A stretch of 20,126 nucleotides of DNA from contig JAQIBO010000188.1 of the NCBI GenBank assembly GCA_027859055.1, forward strand, positions 1 through 20,126, given 5' to 3'. Positions 14,661-20,126 of the stretch are shown here, piece after piece. The position numbers and the translations under genes were made by a program. This stretch comes from Spirochaeta sp. (lineage in GTDB: Bacteria > Spirochaetota > Spirochaetia > DSM-27196 > Alkalispirochaetaceae). The stretch's first letter is position 1; each line of letters begins with the position of its first letter. The notes under the pieces are model-generated. The model was not told where the DNA came from. It was given only the letters and a program-made list of their open reading frames with translations, and made no database searches.

Positions 14661-15695
14661 ATGAAACGAATTATTGTTGGTATCGTTCTGATCAGTCTTG
14701 TCAGTCTCGTGTGGGCTGGTGGACAACAGGAGACCAGTGATGCAGCTAGTGGTGCTGCGGCAACAGAAGCGGAGCCGGAACCGGTTGTCTTGCGAATGGG
14801 TCTCAATAACCCTGACGGGCACCCGCTAGTGGAATCGATGCGCGATTTTGCCGCCATCCTTGAGGAAAAGAGCGACGGTCAGTATCAAGTAGACTTTTTC
14901 ACCGGCGGCCAGCTCGGAGACAAACAAACGCACATGACGATGCTGCAAACGGGATCTCTCGATCTGTACATGATCATGGGTGGGTTTCTCAGTGACTACG
15001 GAGTCGACGTCCTTGAGGTCATGATGCTTCCCTACCTGTTTGACAACGTCGCACACGCCCGGGCGGTCCAGGAAAGCGAGATTGGTGATGAGATCCTGGC
15101 GGCGATTCAGGAGGCGGGAACTCGCACCGTCGGAATCGGCATGTTCCAGGAGGCTTCACGCAACTTCTTCTTCACCGATCGAGCGGTCACCTCAATCGAT
15201 GAGATGAGCGGTTTGAAGATTCGCGCCCAGGCCGGGTCGATATACGAGGAACTCCTGGAGTCATTTGGTGGGTCCGTCGTTCCGGTCGCCTTCAGCGAAC
15301 TCTACTCAGCGCTGCAAACCGGCGTTGTCGACGGCGCGGAGCAGCCGTATTCCGGTTATTACAGCAATCGGTTTTATGAAATCGCACCGTATTATCTTCT
15401 TGACGGCCATGAAACGAGTCCCAATTACATCATCATGTCTGAGATGACCTGGAACTCAATTCCGTCGGCGGACCGAGAATTGATCATAGAAAGCCAGGAA
15501 GAAGCGATTGACAACTTCAATGCGATCTCTGCGGACTTGGACCAGGAGATGATCGAAACACTGGAAGCAGAAGGCGTCGAAATCCTTGAGCCCGATAACC
15601 TGCAAGAGTGGAAAGACGCGGCCCAGCCGCTGTACACGGATTTTGCTCCGGGTTATGGGGATCTGATCGAACGGATCCGGAATACTTCATACTAA
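14661..15695 (+). CDS. dctP: TRAP transporter solute-binding protein DctP
   Basis: The ATG at 14661 follows AAGGAGGAG (14648-14656) and opens a signal peptide (MKRIIVGIVLISLVSLVWA), giving 344 residues; an in-frame ATG ten codons earlier lacks these features. The mature start AGGQQE lacks the lipobox Cys that many spirochaete binding proteins have, so this one is either released or held by its signal. The DctP core is clear: LRMGLNNPDGHPLVESMRDF, FTGGQLGDKQTHMTMLQTGS, the EASRNFF segment, and Arg188 in GLKIRAQAGSIYEELLESFG, the conserved arginine that binds the ligand carboxylate. VDGAEQPYSGYYSNRFYEIA is the usual substrate-cleft segment. The ligand should be an organic acid, most simply a uronate given the genes that follow. 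Confidence 0.94.
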   Translation: MKRIIVGIVLISLVSLVWAGGQQETSDAASGAAATEAEPEPVVLRMGLNNPDGHPLVESMRDFAAILEEKSDGQYQVDFFTGGQLGDKQTHMTMLQTGSLDLYMIMGGFLSDYGVDVLEVMMLPYLFDNVAHARAVQESEIGDEILAAIQEAGTRTVGIGMFQEASRNFFFTDRAVTSIDEMSGLKIRAQAGSIYEELLESFGGSVVPVAFSELYSALQTGVVDGAEQPYSGYYSNRFYEIAPYYLLDGHETSPNYIIMSEMTWNSIPSADRELIIESQEEAIDNFNAISADLDQEMIETLEAEGVEILEPDNLQEWKDAAQPLYTDFAPGYGDLIERIRNTSY

Positions 15696-15709
15696 TCAGT
15701 CATCATTTT

Positions 15710-15731
15710 GGGGAGCCGTTTCAGGCTCCCC
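15710..15731 (+). terminator. Hairpin between dctP and dctQ
   Basis: GGGGAGCC (15710-15717), loop GTTTCA and GGCTCCCC (15724-15731) form a perfect 8-bp GC-rich stem, followed by TATTCT rather than a full T-run. It begins 15 bases after the dctP stop. It may act as a leaky terminator or as a stabiliser of the upstream message, giving more binding protein than membrane subunits, a common arrangement in importer operons. Confidence 0.75.
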
Positions 15732-15759
15732 TATTCTATGAATTTGGGGGCTCAATGCG

Positions 15760-16254
15760 ATGAACAGCCAGGCGCTCGATCGGTTTTTTGACGGAACGTA
15801 CCTTCTCATTGAAATCGCGTGCAAACTACTACTGCTCACAATGGTCCTGGTTATTTCTTATACAGTATTCGGCCGGTTCGTGTTGAACCGGACACCGACG
15901 TGGGGCGAGTCACTAAGCATCTTTTGCATGGTCTGGCTGGCGATACTCGGTTCATCTCTGGCCGTCCGTGACGGTCGGCACATCCGTATGACGATTATCG
16001 ATTTTGTGGTTCCGCCGCGAGTCGCGATTGTGCTCCATAAGCTCGCGTATGTTATCGTGTTTGCCGTTGGGGTGGCGTGTATTCTCGGAGGCATCGCACT
16101 ATTCGAACTGTTTTCCGGGTCGATTATCGGTGCACTCGGAATATCGAGCAAATGGCTCGCTTTGGCACTCCCGGTTGGTGGAGTTGTCCACGTGTTGATG
16201 TTTGTGGCGCGGCTCCGACGCGGCGGGTGGGAGCCGACAGGAAGTACCGAATGA
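15760..16254 (+). CDS. dctQ: TRAP transporter small membrane subunit DctQ
   Basis: The 164-residue protein has the four membrane helices expected of DctQ, with helices at about 13-35, 45-68, 87-108 and 128-147. The family signatures are VISYTVFGRFVLNRTPTWGE and SIFCMVWLAILGSSLAVRDG followed by RHIRMTIID. It is the small subunit that forms the membrane complex with DctM and helps to accept ligand from DctP, driven by a sodium gradient in known members. A GGGGG run (15746-15750) precedes the ATG. Its stop overlaps the DctM start. Confidence 0.92.
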   Translation: MNSQALDRFFDGTYLLIEIACKLLLLTMVLVISYTVFGRFVLNRTPTWGESLSIFCMVWLAILGSSLAVRDGRHIRMTIIDFVVPPRVAIVLHKLAYVIVFAVGVACILGGIALFELFSGSIIGALGISSKWLALALPVGGVVHVLMFVARLRRGGWEPTGSTE

Positions 16255-17546
16255 ATATTGACGGTGGCGCAATCGCAATCCTTCTGGTAACGTTTTTCTC
16301 TCTGACGGTGCTTGGTACCCACGTTGCTTTCGCAATGATAAGCGCGGCGATACTGACAACCATGTACCTTGGGTTTCCGCTATTGACGGTGATGCAGAAC
16401 CTGATCAACGGCATCAACGGCTTCGCATTTCTTGCCATACCGTTCTTTATACTTGCGGGTCAGATTATGTCTTCCGGCGGAATATCCGAACGGCTCGTTC
16501 AGCTCTCAAACGCTCTGGTAGGATGGATGCGGGGAGGGCTGGCGCTTGTCAATATACTTGCGAGCATGTTTTTCGGTGGGATTTCCGGCTCCGCGACGGC
16601 GGATACTGCCTCCCTCGGGTCGATTCTGATACCCATGATGAAAAAGAATGGCTACGACGGAGATTTCTCCACCACTGTAACGATGGCCAGTTCAGTACAG
16701 GGGTTGCTCGTGCCCCCTAGCCATAACATGGTGATCTTTGCGCTCGCAGCAGGCGGAGTATCGATTGGCAGGTTGTTTATGGGAGGCCTCGTCCCGGGTA
16801 TCTTCCTCGGAATCGCGCTCATGGTGTTCAGTTACGTCATGGCTGTCATTCGGCAATACCCCAAAGGGGACCATTTCGCCCTGCGGGAGCTTATCGTTGC
16901 TTTGCGACGGTCAATTCTCGGGCTTGGAACGATCTTCATCGTTGTCATCGGCGTGGTCACCGGTGTCTTTACCGCGACCGAGTCAGCCGCTATTGCGGTA
17001 ATTTACGCGTTTATTGTTACATTTTTCATCTATCGTGAGATTCCTTTGCGAGAGTTCTGGACGATTCTCGGATCAACGATGAAAACCTTGTCGATGGTTT
17101 TGATCTTGATCGCCGCAGCCGGTGCCTTTGGGTGGTGTATCGCTTTTCTGCGCATACCAACGCTGCTTGCGCAGGGGATTTTAGGATTCACCTCAAGCAA
17201 AGTTGTCGCGCTATTGATCATCAACGTGATCCTGTTGGTACTTGGAACAATGATGGGAATGGCATCGATCATCGTGATAATGACCCCGATTCTGTTACCA
17301 ATTGTCATGCAGCTGGGAATGGACCCCGTGCAGTTTGGGGTGATCATGATCCTTAACTGTGGTATCGGGTTGCTTACACCCCCAGTAGGCGGTGTTCTGT
17401 TTGTTGGCAGCGCAGTGTCCGGTATCAAGGTGGAGTATCTGTCAAAGGCGATGCTCCCGTTTTACGCCGTGATGTTCGCGGTGTTGATGTGTATCACCTT
17501 CATTCCTGGTATTACGATGTTTCTCCCGAACCTGCTGATGCCGTAA
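16251..17546 (+). CDS. dctM: TRAP transporter large membrane subunit DctM
   Basis: The ATG at 16251 overlaps the DctQ stop (ATGA) and begins a membrane protein of 431 residues, the normal length for DctM; the open frame continues upstream inside dctQ but is a shadow. About 12 helices or re-entrant hairpins are seen. Family segments include GFAFLAIPFFILAGQIMSSG, the MFFGGISGSATADTASLGSI helix hairpin, MASSVQGLLVPPSHNMVIFA, TGVFTATESAAIAVIYAF and NCGIGLLTPPVGGVLFVGSA, which are the conserved sodium/substrate-site motifs of the ion-transporter superfamily. It performs the actual transport of the sugar acid into the cytoplasm. Confidence 0.94.
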   Translation: MNIDGGAIAILLVTFFSLTVLGTHVAFAMISAAILTTMYLGFPLLTVMQNLINGINGFAFLAIPFFILAGQIMSSGGISERLVQLSNALVGWMRGGLALVNILASMFFGGISGSATADTASLGSILIPMMKKNGYDGDFSTTVTMASSVQGLLVPPSHNMVIFALAAGGVSIGRLFMGGLVPGIFLGIALMVFSYVMAVIRQYPKGDHFALRELIVALRRSILGLGTIFIVVIGVVTGVFTATESAAIAVIYAFIVTFFIYREIPLREFWTILGSTMKTLSMVLILIAAAGAFGWCIAFLRIPTLLAQGILGFTSSKVVALLIINVILLVLGTMMGMASIIVIMTPILLPIVMQLGMDPVQFGVIMILNCGIGLLTPPVGGVLFVGSAVSGIKVEYLSKAMLPFYAVMFAVLMCITFIPGITMFLPNLLMP

Positions 17547-17561
17547 AAAAGGAGCTCTTTC

Positions 17562-19019
17562 ATGGCCGATAAACCTCACGTACTACTGATCTGTACCGAC
17601 CATTGGCCGGCGGCGCTCCGCGGAACGGCGGGGCATCCGGTGATACAGACGCCGACAGTTGACGCGCTTGCCGAGCGTGGAACCGAATTTACTCATACCT
17701 ATTCAGAGTGCCCCGTCTGTATTCCTGCTCGACGGTCGCTGATGACAGGTACCACACCAAAGACGCATGGAGACCGGGTGTATTCAGATCGAATGGAAAT
17801 GCCGGGAATACCAACTCTGGCGGAAACATTTCGGTCAGCGGGATACCAAACGGTTGCCACCGGCAAGCTCCACGTGTATCCGCAGCGCAACCGAATCGGT
17901 TTTGACGAAGCGCTCATCACCGAGGAGGGCCGCTATGACTTTGGCATCGTCGATGATTATCAGATGTGGATAGGTGAACACGGGTACACGGGAACTGAGT
18001 TTCTTCACGCGATGGGAAGCAATACCTATCTGACGCGTCCCTGGCATCTTCCTGAATCTGCCCATGTCACAAACTGGATCACCACGCAGGCGGCGCGAGC
18101 GATTAAGCGGCGCGACCCGACGCGTCCCGGGTTCTTTTACGTTTCCTATACTGCACCGCATCCGCCATTGGTCCCGCCTCAAGCGTATCTCGACATGTAC
18201 GATCTGGACGAGATAGACCTTCCGTACCACGGCGAGTGGAATGACGACGACGTCTACCCGATTCAGGCGCTGCGCCACCTTGAACATCCGTACTCAGACC
18301 GCGATATGCGTCGAGCGCGGCAGGCGTTCTACGCGTCTTGTACCCACATCGACCACCAGATCCGAATTCTTATCGGCACGCTGCGTGAAGCAAACCTCCT
18401 CGACAACACGATCATTGCGTTTATGAGTGACCACGGGGATATGCTGTTCAACCATGGTATGGTAGCCAAGCGCGTCTTTTACGAATCTTCTACTAGGGTA
18501 CCCTTTTTGGTTGCCGGTGCTCCGATAGCGGACCGTCGCAATACCACCGACGATCGGCTTATGACACTGGCAGACGTCATGCCCACGCTTCTCGACCTTG
18601 CCGGTATTCCAATTCCAGACAGTGTGGAAGGAATCTCTGGGTTTGGTCCTGCGCTGCGAGAAACGGTGTATGGCGAAATGGGAGAAGGAGATAAGGCAAC
18701 CAGGATGGTTACCGACGGGCGGTACAAACTGATCTACTATCCCACGGGAAACTACGTGCAGCTGTTCGATCTTGAGCGCGATCCTCAGGAGCAACTGAAC
18801 CGCGCGGGCGCGGTGGAAATGGCGGACGTCCAGCAACGCCTTACGGCGACGTTAGTGCAGGAATTCTACGGCGATGACCTGTCGTGGGTCACGAACGGCG
18901 AACTCCAGGGCAGGCCGAACCGAGCGTTCGACCCCCCGCTGGATATCGGTTTGTACAATCAGCGCGGGTATCATTGGCCGCCGCCAGCGGGATACAAGAA
19001 TGTCGGAGGGAACGCGTAG
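17562..19019 (+). CDS. Type-I sulfatase (formylglycine), cytoplasmic
   Basis: The 485-residue protein is a complete S1-class sulfatase: metal ligands Asp13 in TDHW, the maturation motif CIPARRSLMTG with Cys53 as the future formylglycine, GKLH (Lys102, His104), APHPP with His200, and MSDHGD with Asp290-His291 plus Lys303. It hydrolyses a sulfate ester, probably on a carbohydrate. It starts MADKPHVLLICTDHW with no signal peptide, so it should act inside the cell on imported material. A GGAG site (17552-17555) precedes the ATG, 15 bases after dctM. Cysteine-type sites need a maturation enzyme (FGE or anaerobic anSME), not present in the window. The position specificity cannot be read; it could be related to phosphonate-hydrolase-type members, but the motif set favours a sulfatase. 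Confidence 0.9.
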   Translation: MADKPHVLLICTDHWPAALRGTAGHPVIQTPTVDALAERGTEFTHTYSECPVCIPARRSLMTGTTPKTHGDRVYSDRMEMPGIPTLAETFRSAGYQTVATGKLHVYPQRNRIGFDEALITEEGRYDFGIVDDYQMWIGEHGYTGTEFLHAMGSNTYLTRPWHLPESAHVTNWITTQAARAIKRRDPTRPGFFYVSYTAPHPPLVPPQAYLDMYDLDEIDLPYHGEWNDDDVYPIQALRHLEHPYSDRDMRRARQAFYASCTHIDHQIRILIGTLREANLLDNTIIAFMSDHGDMLFNHGMVAKRVFYESSTRVPFLVAGAPIADRRNTTDDRLMTLADVMPTLLDLAGIPIPDSVEGISGFGPALRETVYGEMGEGDKATRMVTDGRYKLIYYPTGNYVQLFDLERDPQEQLNRAGAVEMADVQQRLTATLVQEFYGDDLSWVTNGELQGRPNRAFDPPLDIGLYNQRGYHWPPPAGYKNVGGNA

Positions 19020-19216
19020 TGCTCGGGACGTTCCGATTCGTAAACGACTTTCCGCTTGCTCTGCACCTCTTGGCGGAAGATAAAATACCTACGATGGATA
19101 TCGTCACGGCCACATATCCCTTTACCGTCTCCCCCGCTGCGTTCTGCGCGGCGGTGGGTGGAGGTGAACTGAAGGGTCAGGTGGAGCGAACAGCACCTCA
19201 AGGGGACCTGCAATGA
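19019..19216 (+). pseudogene. C-terminal remnant of a zinc-type sugar dehydrogenase
   Basis: Directly after the sulfatase stop (sharing one base) a 65-codon frame encodes VLGTFRFVNDFPLALHLLAE, then DKIPTMDIVTATYPFTVSPA and AFCAAV. This matches the extreme end of medium-chain alcohol dehydrogenases of the L-idonate 5-dehydrogenase/sorbitol dehydrogenase kind, where a GTFRF strand is followed by the last helix and the substrate lid. The catalytic zinc domain and the NAD domain are absent, and the final 20 residues no longer look like the family. It is probably the relic of a dehydrogenase deleted when this operon was rearranged; translation as a small protein is possible because the stop overlaps the SDR start (ATGA). 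Family recognition is by eye. Confidence 0.65.
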
Positions 19217-19980
19217 CTGCCGATCCGTTTCGATTCGCTCCCGATCACGTCGTCCTTGTAACCGGCGCCGGCACGGGGATCGGACTTGCAGTAGCGCGGG
19301 CCTTTGATGAGCGGGGAGCGCGAGTAGTTCTCAACGGCCGCGATCGAGACAAACTGGAGCGTGCCGCCGCTACGCTGTCTGATCGAGCCCTGGTGATGCC
19401 CTTTGACGTGACTCAGCTAGAAGAGACCGACGATTGGGTGGCAACGATCGAGGCCAAGGCCGGCATCATCCGGACCCTCGTAAATAATGCCGGTAGGCAC
19501 CAGAAGAAGCCCGCCGTCGAGGTCAGTGACGCGGAGTTTTCCGATGTCCTCGAACTCAATCTGTCATCGTCGTTTGCATTGGCGCGAGCCGTGGCGATCC
19601 GTCTTATTGATAGCGGGCTCTCGGGAGATATTCAGTTTGTGAGCTCAATGGCGGCGCTCTTTGGAATTCCGTATGTCACCGCCTACACGGCGGCAAAGTC
19701 GGCTGTCACCGGACTTGCTCATCAACTCGCGGTAGAGTGGGGCGGTCACGGCATCCGGGTCAACGCGATTGCTCCGGGCTTCATCGATACGGCGATGAGT
19801 CGCGGTGCCCTCGATAACGACCCGCCGCGAAAGGCACGAGTGCTTGGCCGCACTCCGCTGGGCCGACTGGGGGCGCCTGAAGAGATAGCGAAAGTGTCCG
19901 CCTTTCTGAGCACCCAGGCTGCGTCATTCGTGACCGGTGCGGTTATACCGATTGACGGCGGGGCTCATGTCGGGTTCTGA
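19213..19980 (+). CDS. SDR oxidoreductase, gluconate 5-dehydrogenase-like
   Basis: The 255-residue protein is a classical short-chain dehydrogenase: cofactor motif TGAGTGIG (17-24), NNAG (91-94), structural Asn116, catalytic Ser144/145, Tyr158 and Lys162 in YTAAK, and VNAIAPGFIDT. NGRDRDKLE after the second strand (Arg43) would favour NADP. The closest overall feel is to 5-keto-gluconate or 2-deoxy-gluconate dehydrogenases that act on sugar acids, and the end (VTGAVIPIDGGAHVGF) is standard. Beside a mannonate-dehydratase-like gene it could serve as a fructuronate reductase or as an oxidase of an aldonate; this is inference. GGGGACC lies just before the ATG. It overlaps the remnant upstream and the next gene downstream. 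Confidence 0.92.
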   Translation: MTADPFRFAPDHVVLVTGAGTGIGLAVARAFDERGARVVLNGRDRDKLERAAATLSDRALVMPFDVTQLEETDDWVATIEAKAGIIRTLVNNAGRHQKKPAVEVSDAEFSDVLELNLSSSFALARAVAIRLIDSGLSGDIQFVSSMAALFGIPYVTAYTAAKSAVTGLAHQLAVEWGGHGIRVNAIAPGFIDTAMSRGALDNDPPRKARVLGRTPLGRLGAPEEIAKVSAFLSTQAASFVTGAVIPIDGGAHVGF

Positions 19981-20126
19981 GGGTGTGAGTGTGCCCAAAC
20001 TGGGCTTCGGCTTCTACCACCATATGCTCCATGAGCAAAACTACGAATTCGCCGTCCAATGCGGCGCAACCCACGCCATAGTTCACCTGGTGGACTACAC
20101 GTTTCGAGCGCCGAGCACTCCGGCAA
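19967..20126 (+). CDS. Mannonate-dehydratase-like protein, partial
   Basis: The gene runs off the right edge; only the first ~53 residues are present. From ATG 19967, which overlaps the SDR stop, or from GTG 19985 or 19991, the frame reads KLGFGFYHHMLHEQNYEFAV and then QCGATHAIVHLVDYTF. This resembles the opening beta strand and helix of UxuA-family TIM-barrel mannonate dehydratases, which convert D-mannonate to 2-keto-3-deoxygluconate. The later metal-binding residues are outside the window, so activity cannot be judged. Position after a TRAP importer and an SDR fits a uronate pathway. Confidence 0.65.
   Translation, partial: MSGSEGVSVPKLGFGFYHHMLHEQNYEFAVQCGATHAIVHLVDYTFRAPSTPA

Noticed and set aside
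1..20126. CRISPR array, tRNA, rRNA or riboswitch
   Set aside because: No regularly spaced direct repeats, no cloverleaf-like sequence and no conserved RNA core were seen on either strand.

Overview
The window looks like chromosomal DNA of a free-living spirochaete of the Spirochaetaceae type. This is an inference from three things: a TRAP solute-binding protein whose mature end begins AGGQQE, a YesM/YesN-type regulator pair beside a sugar-acid transporter, and a GC-rich genome with many genes that overlap by a few bases. No rRNA or tRNA gene is visible, so the assignment is moderate.

Layout. (1) Bases 1-1440 are a decayed accessory patch. Everything recognisable lies on the minus strand: an orphan addiction-module antitoxin whose toxin frame stops after 16 codons beside a set of CGGGAAT repeats that resemble a transposon end; a strong 21-bp inverted repeat; and a broken MNT nucleotidyltransferase/HepT pair. 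(2) 1444-2253 (minus) is an exported protein with two Tudor-like beta domains and five 16-residue repeats. (3) 2381-6875 (plus) is a tightly packed four-gene run: rmuC, a Sir2 deacylase, a GT2 glycosyltransferase and an ATP-grasp ligase. (4) 6877-7491 (minus) is an intact ParE/RelE toxin with a Phd/YefM antitoxin, preceded by a near-consensus promoter. (5) 7591-10225 (plus) is a three-gene NitT/TauT-type ABC importer. It meets a convergent membrane-anchored LTA-synthase/sulfatase-fold protein (10240-11874, minus). (6) After a ~540-bp intergenic stretch the base composition becomes visibly less GC-rich. From 12416 to the right edge all genes are on the plus strand: a sensor kinase and AraC-type response regulator, a TRAP transporter (DctP, then a hairpin, then DctQ and DctM), a type-I sulfatase without a signal peptide, a truncated dehydrogenase remnant, an SDR dehydrogenase, and the start of a mannonate-dehydratase-like gene.

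How the right-hand genes work together (inference from families and order). The two-component system senses an outside signal and switches on a TRAP importer for an anionic sugar acid. The cytoplasmic sulfatase would remove a sulfate ester after uptake. The SDR and the mannonate-dehydratase-like enzyme would carry the uronate/aldonate towards 2-keto-3-deoxygluconate. The most interesting proposal for the window is therefore an import-then-desulfate pathway for a sulfated uronic acid, such as those released from algal or animal sulfated polysaccharides. The substrate itself cannot be read from the sequence.
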